Shown piece after piece: positions 46,190 through 57,200 of a stretch of 64,000 bases of DNA. Numbering within the stretch: the first letter of the stretch is position 1; every line of letters starts with the position of its first letter. The notes under the pieces are model-generated. The model ran no database searches, was not told the DNA's origin, and saw nothing but the letters and a program-made list of their open reading frames with translations. The position numbers and the translations under genes were made by a program. The stretch covers positions 3,342,739-3,406,738 of the forward strand of contig NC_054081.1 of assembly GCF_017562075.2 (NCBI RefSeq), given 5' to 3'. Source of the DNA: Anopheles merus. Lineage: Eukaryota; Arthropoda; Insecta; Diptera; Culicidae.

Positions 46190-49097
46190 CCCGCTGCGCA
46201 GATTCGAGCAGTTTTCTGCGTAGTTTTTTGCGTCGTTTTGTGTCAAAAAATACGCAAAAAACAGCGCTGGACTTCAGCCGAAACTACGATAGCCAGCGTA
46301 TTTATTGCAGTTTTTAGGTGCGGAACGAGCGCCATCTGTTGAAGGAATGGATGAACTATTTCAGACGGTGGAGCAAAAAAACGGTAAAAAAATTCAAAAA
46401 TTTTGGCGCCCATTCTTCCTCCTCTTCCTCTAACTCCCTTCCCCTCCCTGCCTTGCCTTATACTTGCGCTTCAGCCCGTGCCTTTCGCCGTCAGCTGATT
46501 GTGTGTATGCGTTGGTGTATATGTACATTGCGGTTGTGTATTGTAATTGGTGGGTGTTTAGCATTTATTTATTCGTGTGTGACCTTGACGATGCGGGAGA
46601 AGCTGGTTCATTTTGGGATTCAAAGTGTTATCGGTGTATTGATGGTTTATTTTATTTCGTGCCGCTGCTGATGAGACCATTCGATGCCCCTGCCAACTGA
46701 GGGTGAAGAAGCCTATTTAAAACAAGCGTAGGAGAACGTCTAACACTAATCTAATTTTTTTTTAATTTGAACATGTTTGATGCTTCAACGACCTTCTAAA
46801 CATCATGTAGCACGGTGGTATAGTGGCAATAAAAATTTTTTTTTTTCAATGTGCCGGAATTTGTCTCGAGTTTTCTGGCCACGACACACACACACGGACA
46901 CACACACAGCGCGGGGAAAGTGACCGTTCACTCTATCATGCCGCGATCCCCCACCCCGCCCGGCGCTTTGGATGAGGATGCGCTACAAGATAGCTGAATC
47001 AGCCGTTCTACCGATAACGTAGCCGTACTCGCTCGTGCGTGTGCGTGGGTTCGTAGGTGCGTTATCGCGTGCGCGCTTTCGTGAGTGCGTGCTCGCGTGC
47101 GCGCGTACGTGCGCGCGTACGTGCATGTGTGTGTGCACGCGTACGTGCATGTGTGTGTGTGTGTGTGGAAACCCCAAAACTATTTGATTCTGATGCGTAC
47201 ATTTTCATCCGCTGCGGCTACAAAGTCCATGCATTTTTGATCTCGCTACCTGAGAGACAACACAACCATTGGCATTGGCATCTTTGCGATCGGCTCTGCT
47301 GTTGGGGGTATTAAAAAGACATATGATTTAAGCAAACGTGCGTGTGATTTGTTGCACATTTATTTCTAATTCAGCTAGCGGACGCAAGTGGAAACAACAT
47401 TTTGAATTGAATCCATACAAAAGAAGATTCTGGATTTGTTTATTACGGTGCGCGTATGGTGCTGCACCTGTCCGTCCAGAATCTGGTGGCTTGTTGGCTG
47501 GGCAAGCCGGTATCATGACGCCGTTCGACTGGCACTGCCTTGGAATGGGTTCGGCTCGGTAGGTTCATGTCCTTTGGTCGAGGGCATTTCGTGCGTTTGT
47601 CGCGTCACAGCGGTAGTCCGGCAGCAATAAAGACAAGCCAATCTCTTCTCCGGGTGTGGACTGTTATGCTAAGTTCTTCTTCTTCTTATTATTATTATTA
47701 TTATTGTTGGGGTAATAGCCTACGCGATCATGTCGGTCTTTTCAGGACTTGAGTACCACGTAGCCGGATAGTCAGCCCTTGCTACGGCGGACGGTTCATA
47801 CGCGGTTAGAATCCACGACGGGCATGCAGATGTGAGTAATGAGGTGCCGCGGGATCGCTCCTATCCAGCGGGCAACTTGCATACTGCCACACTGTCTCCT
47901 GTCCGATGCATACGCTGCAGGCAGGGGGAAGGATGCTCCTCCACAAAAAAAACACCGTCATGAACCAGCGGCGGATCTAACGGTAGGCGGACTAGGCGGT
48001 CGCTGAAGATCTCTAGTCTATAGTATGCCGTATGTCTACAAGTGGACAGAGGCCTCGTAAATAAAACAACAACAACAACAACAACAACAAGTGGACAGAG
48101 TATTAGCGATAAAGGCCCCCGAAAAGATGGTCGTTGGGGCCCCGTGGCTGGAGAACTATTTACACAGCTCTCCCCCTCCCCCATGCCGGCAACAATTTAA
48201 GGCCTGTGACCGATGATCGTAGGGGTCCCTTGGCCACCCCCCCGCGCCGCCGATTTAAGTATACTGTTCAATCTCCCAACAGCTGTGTGCCAGTACCCCC
48301 TCCTCCCGGTCATCAGTTACCATTTACATGGACCTCAACTCGTCCTTTCGCCACTGTCATAAACACCTTCCTGTTTTGACCGATGGATCATAATATTCCG
48401 GAAGAAAACACATTTGGCGAAAGTGCATACACACGCACGTACACACCCATGCGCTGACGGCTCAGCATATCTGTGTAATCTAAACCATACGAAAGCAAAA
48501 GCTTAGTGTAACAAAGTTACGCTTAATGCTTTGCACGTTCAGTTCGATGGCAGGCCCCAGGGACTGCCAGTGAACTTTCCAGCATACTGGTTTCACAATC
48601 AACTTGCGTTCTAGATGCCGGCGGAAAGAAAAGTTGATGAAAATTAGCGCCGGGCTGAACGTGCTAATGCGAATTAGGGTTCTGCGCGTTGCACAGCAAA
48701 CCCTCCATCGTGCGCTAGCGATTCCTTGGTCATTTTTACATTGCAGCGTTTGAACTCATTGCACTTTTTTAGTTTGATTTGTGAAAATGCAACTACATTG
48801 CCGCAATGTTTGTTAACAGCTTTTTTAAGCGCCACAGCAACTCATGAGCATTGACCACAAGTAAGAAAGAGATGGCGCTATGGAGGGAAAAAGCACGGAC
48901 GACGGCTGATAGCGATTGGCCGTCTGACGCACCAACACATCCAAACCTTCGGCAGCGCGCTCAGGCGAGGGGAATGAGGCGGAGCCAGGGACGGGCAGCT
49001 CGACGAGCTGCTCGACAAATTTGCCGTTGGAGAGAAAAGGAAGGCATGATAAAATTCTCCGAACGCCTTGATTTCTTCCGTCGCTTTGCGCAGCGGG
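46190..49097 (-). mobile_element. 2.9 kb non-autonomous element, copy C (inverted)
   Basis: Opposite orientation to copies A and B and almost identical to A over its full length. Terminal repeats are CCCGCTGCGCA at 46190-46200 and TGCGCAGCGGG at 49087-49097. The subterminal palindrome GTTTTTTGCGT (46223-46233) / ACGCAAAAAAC (46252-46262) is conserved in all copies. The longest frame is about 118 codons, with no transposase. Copies A and C together form an inverted repeat with 2.9 kb arms and a 6.4 kb loop. No target duplication is visible. Confidence 0.75.
47680..48090 (+). mobile_element. possible tRNA-derived SINE inside copy C
   Basis: Within copy C (and inverted in A) a segment has an A-box-like TAGCCGGATAGTCAG near 47761 and, about 40 bp later, a B-box-like GGTTAGAATCC near 47803. 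It ends with GTAAATAAAAC and an (AAC)n tail at about 48060-48090. Copy B lacks the tail-proximal part. The boxes are imperfect, so this is tentative. Confidence 0.3.
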
Positions 49098-49126
49098 CCG
49101 ACAATGTCACCTCCGACAATCTGGAT

Positions 49127-49235
49127 CCCGCTGCGCAAATTCGAGCAGTTTTCTGCGTAGTTTTTTGCGTCGTTTTGTGTCAAAAAATACGCAAAAAAAT
49201 ACGCTAAACTTCAGCCAAAACTACGATAGCTACGA
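49127..49235 (-). mobile_element. terminal fragment of the 2.9 kb element
   Basis: Begins CCCGCTGCGCAAATTCGAGC and matches the first 100 bp or so of copy C (46190 onward), including the subterminal palindrome, then diverges. It lies 29 bp from the end of copy C; the gap contains CCGACAAT twice. Confidence 0.7.
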
Positions 49236-49379
49236 AAGCTTTACGAGCCGAGGCTTAGCGCAGCAATTCAAGCCTCATCCTCCCGTACAAATGCTCTTCT
49301 TCTTTGACGTAACGACCAATACTGTGGACCGGTCTGCAACGGCTTCTTCTTTACCTTACTAAAACCACGTTATCGGATA

Positions 49380-49475
49380 GTCAGTTCATCATACCTGAGG
49401 AATGGTCCGGATGAGAATCGAACTCATCTGGCCTCGTAGGAAACGATTTAATCACAGCATGCGTTCAATGAGCCT
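49380..49475 (-). mobile_element. tRNA-like SINE fragment
   Basis: On the minus strand GAGTTCGATTCTCATC near 49405-49420 is a near-perfect RNA polymerase III B box and arm. No foldable intact tRNA is present, so a tRNA-derived SINE or tRNA pseudogene is the likeliest reading. Confidence 0.35.
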
Positions 49476-51717
49476 GTGTGCATGTCGAATAGAGCAGCAG
49501 AACGTCGTTTAAAATGCATTCCGCCGTTTAGCTTAAAGGGTATACAATATGCGGCATTTAATTGTTGCTCGTCCGTATAAAATGTTCCAAATCTACACAC
49601 AATCTACATCATACATGTGCTTTCGGTTTTTTTTTAAATTCAGGACCAAAGGCTGTGTTACTAAATTGTGATGTTGTGCTAGTCATAAAACGTTGTCCGT
49701 ACAGTGTGGCACATAAACGTGCACGAATTTGTGCAGCATTCGGTGTGCCAGAGCAATGGCTTCTAACAATTTACCTTTAACTAGCTAACGGATCAGGACG
49801 ATGATGATCGTTCGCAGACAATGCCACACATGGGAATAACAAGGAGAAAGAAAACTCCCTCACGTGCGAGAAAGAGCAACAACAACCACCACTTTGCGCC
49901 TATAACATGGTGAGAATGGGACGGGACACCATCGTCTGTGAGCGAGAGCGAAACAGAAGTCAGAACCATAATCTTCCCCTCCATAATCAGCCACCATAAT
50001 TTGTGTGTGTGTGTTCGCCCCATACAAATGGCATAATTTTTATCTTCGCTTGGTCGAAAATCGCGGCGAAAATGAGCTTTTGCGGGTTGGGCGTTTCCAG
50101 CGAGTAGGTCCAAAGCTTCTCCACAGAGGGCGCCACGGTAGGAACGAAGAGGTTGGGTTGGTTCGAAACGTTGCTTCAAGAAATGTGACGCTGTGTTTGC
50201 ATTGATTTGCAGTACCAGTTATAAGTGTTGTAAAACCTGAACTAAAATTCAAACTCAACATTATTAAAAAAACATTTTTAAACAAATAAGAATTCCTTTT
50301 TGTAAGCTTCACTCACCGCGTGCTTGGGAAAAGCTCAATGGAAAGCCTGAGCTTAGGAAAACAACTTGCAAAGCTGGGACAGAATTGTACACAATTTGTG
50401 TATTTGAAAGTTAGCACAAAAAAGAGCAAATAAAAGGCATAAATAAATTTTGAAACCCGTTCACGTTCCCTGCGATTCTTTCGCCCGCGCTCTTCGTCGC
50501 GCTTCATCTCTCTCCATCCTTCGAATCAACTGAACAGTGCTACCAACCGAACCGTTTAGGCATTGGAGACTAACGAGTTGTCTAAAAATCAATCATAAAA
50601 AAAAAACTCGCAATAAACAAAACCGGACGCGCGCAGCAAAAATCCTGCAAAACGCCCCGAGGGTGCCGCGTTTATTGCGAACTGCTCAGCGCCTGGTCCC
50701 GGCCAGACCAGTCCTTCCGCGATCTCACAGCGACTCCCAGATCGATCGGTTGGTCGATTGAATGTGATTAAATTTGTCGCAATTGCGCTGGTACACAGGT
50801 TTTATTTTCCTTCATGCGTTATGACACCAGCACCTTAAAGTGCACTTTCGCACTTTTACGACCGGTGGTGGTGGTCGTTAAACACTGAAATTACTAAATC
50901 CCGACGCCGCAAGACGAACGAACGAACGGTCCCCGTTTTGGAGCGCAGTCTGGCCATGAAACCGGAGGCCCCTGGTGCCCGCCCGAAGATTAGGCCGTGG
51001 AATGTGGAACAATTTGCGGCCCACGGAAGGAGCGCAGCGCGTGCAGGACGGATACGGGTCGGTTTAGGTGCGCGTAGGCCGGTGCGAGCTAGCGATGGTT
51101 AAATATGTATTTATAACCGCACTGCAAACAAACTAAACAAAGCAACTGCTGCACCTTCACACAATATCGCTTTTTAACAGTGGAAAGTGCCACTCTCGAG
51201 GGCCTGTTTTTTTGTGCAATGACAGGGGGCAGCGAAAAAACTAAAAATCCACCGAAGGGAAACAGCACCGCCAGGAGTGGGTCCTTTGCGCGAGAACTGC
51301 TCGAGCACTCGCGAGTCAAGTGTGTGTGTGTGTGTGTGTGTGTGTTGACTCGAGCGGGCGGAAAGCGAATGGAACTGCCCGCCCCAGAGTGCAATATTTT
51401 TCGCCACATGTGGGCGAATGTCCTTTGGCGCGGGCTCGAACCTGTCGCTGGTGCGCGATTATTGCGCGATTGTTTGCAGTCCTTTGCCGGCGCGAGTGGG
51501 TCCTTCAGCCACGAGCCCCCGAGAACAAAGGGGGCCTGAGGCGGTGGAGGAATGAAAAGGGCGAAAATAAAGTAACCGCACCGCCCGCAGCGCGAGCCAC
51601 TCCACCACGCCGGGTAGCTCATATTACTAGGCCCCCATCGAGCAGCGCAAGCACTTCTGTGTTTCCGATGACTTTTCCCGGGGCACGGTGCGCGACGTAT
51701 CGGATGTCCAAGAGAGA

Positions 51718-51771
<54 letters not shown>

Positions 51772-54100
51772 AAGAGACCGAAAGAGAGCAAAATCGCAGC
51801 CAAGTGGAAAACCGAACCGAAATCAAAGCAGCGGGTGGGCAAGGAAAATAACACTCCCGTGTTGTTTTCCCACTTCCCCGGGCCGACCACTGTGGTATCG
51901 ATTCTTTTGTGCGAGCATATGTAAGCAGTAGTCCCTCACGCTCGCCCCTCCCCTCCCCTCCCCTCCACCCTGCCAGTCCGGATATCAAAGTTAAATGAAC
52001 AAATGTTTGATTGGGCAACAAACAGTCGTCAAAGAAAAAAGGGGCAGATTTTGTGTCAAGCTTCTAGCGCTCGGTGAGCGTTCGCTGCTCCTCCAAGAAC
52101 TCGAGATCCGCTGCCTCGGCTGTTGTTTGTTTTCCCACTTCAGCTTTTCCGGGCCCTTTTTGCCGGCGTCCCTCCCCACCGATCACATTTGCTTTGATAG
52201 TGAAAATATGTCGCCCGGCTGGCCGAATAAATGAATCGAAAATGAGCAAACACGGATGGCCCGGGAGGAAAGGCGGCAAGCATGTTTGTGCGGCCATATG
52301 CGGCTACCGAGGGGGTTGAGAATTGCCTCTAATATCAATTACAGATGTACAGCGGGCTGTGCAGCAAAGGGGAGGCGGCGGCGGTGCCACCGTCTTCCAT
52401 CCCGGGGAAGTGTTGATTTATATTTTATTTGCCGATAATCTACGTGTCGCGCTGTCCGTGCCTCGCCTGGCAATCGGCATTCCTGTCACGCTTTTCCGCT
52501 TTTCCGCCTGCCAGCGGCTTTCGCATGTATTTTGGGCCCTTCCCGGGATGGCTCAATTACCCGTGGCATCGTTCGTGGTTTGGTTGGTGTTGCGAGTGGT
52601 GTTTGTCTTTGTTGATGGCATTTTCCGGCCGAGTTGTGCGCTAATGTGTGATCGGAACTACGGGGAAAGCATCTTCCGTCTGGGAGACTTTTTGGGTTTT
52701 TAGATCACCGTTTTGGTAGCTTTGTTTTTGGTAGATGGACAACGTAACGTTGAGAACGTAAAGAGCATGTTAGGAAGGTCTAACGGGGGTCTTTTGTTCA
52801 ATAAGTTTGCCGCTTTGGTCAAAAGTCGCACACGTAATGATGTAGTTTTGAACTGCGAAAAATGCACCGTCACTAGAAGCATTCGGTTTTGCTTTTAATG
52901 AGCCTGGCTTTAATAGCAAAAATAATTAGTTTGATGGAAGAATTACGCAAGTTAAAACAGAAGTAAATTACCTTCTATTGAATGCTTTTTAAAAGAAAAT
53001 AAAGAGAATTGTGTAAGTTTCCCACATCAACCATCACGTTCATTTGAAACAACGCACTATTTAACTGTTTTATCTTTTGAAAATGTGTATGTTTGAAGTC
53101 TCCGAGGAACGGCTGAACCTCGGATGCTCGGAAGCAACCATGTAGAGATTTAAACAAAAAACGAAAACCAATTATTTTTGCTCAATACATTCCATTCGAA
53201 GGCTTGCAATGGAGTTTTAGAGACATTTAGCTAATTAAACGCAAAAGACAGCCAATGATATGATGGGTTGACAGGCAAATAAATGGGATTACAATTTTGC
53301 TAGTTGTTGGAAACGATTCCGGGCCTTTGTTGCCTTTTTGGATGGCGTTTTATTTTACATTTTTGACAAAAAAAAAAACTTATTACTAATCTGGGAGTTC
53401 TTTGATTTCCTATCAGCAATCAAAAGCAACTACAGCAATACTCGTTTACGCGTCTGTTTATTCAATACGTTTGAATTGAATGAAGGTTTCTCGCTTATAT
53501 CTCCTAGCAAGTGCCACTACAGTATTTCATTTCACTTCATTTCAGTGACATGGATATGGATATTCTTAATTCTAGTACGTCCCGCCACGCTAGGAGGACT
53601 CCATGCAATACTGGCATATTTCAAAATTGAACTAGCAGACTGCAGAGTTCAGAGAATTGCAGAGAATAGAGAGTTCTTAAGCAAGAAGGATCCCTAAAAT
53701 TAGATACTGTCTGGAGAATAAGCCCCAGATAGGCTAATGGTTTATCAAAATGTTGTTTGAAATCCAAGCGACCAACGAGCGACTACTCCAATGTCATGAA
53801 TAGGCAATTCGCGAGGCAAAGAGACAGTTAAAAGCTTGTAATGAAAGCAAAGAGGAGACCGCGCACAAAGGCATAACACATTAGTAGAACACCATGTGAT
53901 AAAGTAGTCCGAGTGAAGTTGGAAGCGTTCGCGAGCCACATGAAACAAAAAAATCGATATCATCCGCACACAGAAGATGACCAAATCCGGAGGTCACAAA
54001 CATCGTTAATGAATGAAGCAAACAATAAAGGGCTTAATGCACCACAGGCTCACATGCTTGCTGCAGAGCGATTCAGGTTGAGCTTTAATACGCGAGCATG
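49476..54100. other. no gene supported
   Basis: Long open frames here (for example 51089-52021 minus, 310 codons) owe their length to microsatellites and have no domains. Contents: (TG)13 at about 51320-51345, a long GA tract at 51711-51779 and a direct CTCCC run near 51940-51965. An AT-rich segment follows from about 52.7 kb. Confidence 0.5.
51711..51779 (+). repeat. (GA)n tract
   Basis: About 70 bp of GA dinucleotide with few interruptions, the longest in the window. It could bind GAGA-type factors, but nothing else here marks a promoter. Confidence 0.85.
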
Positions 54101-54169
54101 AGCCAACCTTGGCTGGGAGATAGTAAATAAAACCTCCTTGTAAGCGGAGACTTTGAGAGCAGCCTAATG

Positions 54170-54250
54170 GTCTATTCAATAGACGCGCCGATCGCCCCTA
54201 CAACGCGCAGCGAGGACATGTGTTCGATTCTCATTTGCCAACATGACCCA
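54170..54250 (+). mobile_element. tRNA-like fragment
   Basis: CTAATGGTCTATTCAATAGA resembles a tRNA A box and D arm, and TGTGTTCGATTCTCA about 45 bp later resembles a B box and T arm. The stems do not close well, so it is probably a SINE head or tRNA pseudogene. Confidence 0.3.
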
Positions 54251-57200
54251 GACTTAGATCATATGTGAATGTAAAAGATGTCGGAAGTGGCGTCGGCTTT
54301 TTTTGTGGTAACGATCGGTAGTGAGTTAAATCCCAGCAGCCATCTCTCCTCCCTGTACTTCTTCTCGCTGTGACCTTTACCGACCTTTAGTGCAGAGTTG
54401 CTGGACATTTTATTTGTTGCAATCGCGCATCTTTACCGCGCACCAAATCTTGCCGCCAGCAAATGCCTCAACTGCTGCTCGAATGTCTCTAGCTCATCAA
54501 CCAACAAAAGGGCAGGCAAACCTCACCCTCCAAACAGCTCGCTAGGTAGCAAATACCACCGTGGTCGTCGCTAATAGGTTCTCTTTTGCAGATTCCCGCA
54601 TCATGCATCATTATCGAACCCGTCGCAGTAGCTAGGTTGCCGCTGCAGTGCCACCCCATCGCATCCATCATCAAAGGCAAGATGCTGCACCGCGGTCTGG
54701 TGCGTCTTATCGCGGGCCGTCGCATCGCGCACCCAGCACTAATGATGTTTATCGTCTTTATCAACCAGCGGCCGGGGGCATGGTTTTCGCATGGAGAGCA
54801 CAATTAGCATCGGTAGCGTCACAGCAAACAGACGCACACACGCACACACTACCCCGAAGAAGCCCCGGAGGTTTGCTACCGGAGCCGTCGAAAACCGAAC
54901 CTTGCAACAGTTGGATGCATTGGATTCGGGCAGGCCCTAGAGCACACAGATGCTCGCCAGCGCGGTCGCTAATCATGGTTGATAGCGTTGGTGGAGTCGA
55001 CCGGGGCGGCCTCATCAGTGTAATGGCTTCACCTGGTTGCGCTGGAGCTGGAGTTGGCGAACCAATATCTTACGCTATTAGCAGCTACTTACCCTGGTGG
55101 GAGGTACGTTACGATTTCCCGCGAATTTGGTGGCCATTTGGTTTACGAATTATCGGAATATTGGCTCACGCCGGCCCGAAATCCTCGCCCGTACTGGAAC
55201 TGTTTTCTGCTTTTCCTCCCTCCCCCCAGTGCGTGCCGGTTTGCCGGGAAGAGCTCAAGAATTAAAGATTCTCCAGAAATCCTTCAGGACCACCAACTAG
55301 AATGTCGCTTGTAGCCGGGTCGTGATTTCGAATTCGCGATGCGTTTTTCGTCAAACCGTGGCGGCTGGCGAACAATCAGTTTTACACCAGGACACTACTA
55401 CGGGGGGGGGGGGGGGTCTTTTTTGCATTTCCCAGAAATTCGAAGCGATTTGAAAATTTAAACTTTTACGCGAATTTATGTTTTTTTTTTCTGTTGTTGC
55501 TGCTGCTGGTCCCGGGGAATCACACGCACACGCAATGCCATGCAGCTGTGTTTGGATATCGGAACAAGGGTTTGAAGACAGGGGGGGGGGAGGGGAGGAA
55601 GGGGAAAACTCACCCTCATGCCCGGGCTCGTCCCAGGCTCACTCACTCCCCGGCGACCAGAAACACACAAAGAAGCTCGCCACCGAGCGAAGGACAGAGC
55701 GAGAGGGCCGGCTGTGCGAGCGAGCAGACCGGATCGGGTTATCACACAACCACACACACACAGGCGCGCGCGTTGTGTGAAAAACGCTGCCAGCACGAGA
55801 ATCCGGTTCCGGCTCCGGCAAGCTCCGCCTTCTGCGGGGACGTACACTCGTCCACCGGCGCGGCGGCTTCCCATTGGCTAGGGCTGCATACGGGGCTGCG
55901 TGTACTTGTGTGTGTGTGTTCGTGCCCGAGAGAGAAAGAGCGACGATGAGCGAGAACGGTCCGTAACGAGAATTGCGCTGTGCCGAAGCGAAAGTCCTCC
56001 CGAGCCCAGTCCTTGCGTTCCTCGCGGCAGTGCGCGGTACGAGCTGGCAGCAGCCATCGTTATCCTCTACCCGAGCGCTTCGGGGTTGCCGGGGGGAGCG
56101 AAGCGAGAGCGCAAGATGGGATGCTCCCCACGCGACACCCGCACAGGCCCCATCCCAGACAGCTCCGTCCAAAAACGGCACGGCCCCGTCTTTTGGCATC
56201 CTTCTCCTCCTTCTCCAGCAGCAGCAGCAGTGGTGGCGGGCGGCGCAAGGATGGCAGCACGAGTGGCAGCTTATATTTCTTTCATTTCGTTTGGCTGCTG
56301 GATGCTGCAAAATGGTAACCCCCGTGGGAGGGGGACGGGGGGGGAGGACGGGGGAACGGGGGAATGGGAGAGACTCGGTGCGCCCAGTCAACCCAGTCGA
56401 GGGCTTGTAAATATTTAAAAAGGTTTAAGTCGCAAACATGTAACATCGGACCGGGGCGGGCAAGCGCCATGCCTGTGTGTGTGTGCCTGTGTGTGTGTGT
56501 GTGAGAGAGCAACCCGCTTGCAGACGTTCTTATCTGCCGCTCCAAAATGCTTGGTTACTGCCACATTCGGGGGACTGTTTCCCCTTGGACGGGGTCGAAT
56601 GCTTCCGTTAACATCTTTTTTTTTCTTTCTTTTTTCTGCTTCTCTTCTTGCTTGTTGTTACTGGTCACCATTCCCCCCCCCCCTCCCTTCTATAAAGTTC
56701 GGTTTGTTTGGTTAGGCACTTTCCAAAACGTCCCACCAAACGGGGGTGCTCCTGCGTCAATCATCTTGTGCTTTCTGCGATTCTTTATATATATATTTTT
56801 TATTTTCAAAAAGGGCATCTCTAACCACTTGGGCATCGCTCTAGTAGCTCTAGGCACTGCTGAACCCCTCCCCCCCCCCTTCCCCCACTTATATCAACAG
56901 CCAATGGTAGGTTGACAATGGTGCGCTGAACGTCGGAGCGTAAACACGGTGGCAAAACCGTTGTAATCAACTGTCGCATTGCCTGAGACTGTTGCCTTAC
57001 GAGCCATCTTTGGGGCGGTGGGATTGGGCTGAAGGGCAAACAATCTCCCCCCCCCCCCCGCTGGAGTACCTTTCGCTGGAGACGTTTCTCCAGCCGAGCG
57101 CTTCTGGGTTATTGATTTTCGTAAGCGACGAACGCCGTTTTGCAGCAAAAAAAAAAAAACGGGATTTACTGCTCCCAGAACACCATCTCTCCCTCCCCCC

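Noticed and set aside
36885..49097. Transposase or reverse transcriptase in the 2.9 kb elements
   Set aside because: All frames are under about 130 codons, differ between copies through indels and lack catalytic motifs, so the elements are non-autonomous.
51089..52021. 310-codon open frame on the minus strand
   Set aside because: Its length comes from reading through GA and TG microsatellites (Ser-Leu and Thr-His repeats). There is no domain and competing frames exist on the other strand.
55900..56418. 172-codon plus-strand frame
   Set aside because: GC-rich low-complexity translation (Arg, Ala, Gly, Ser) with equally long frames on the other strand; no domain.
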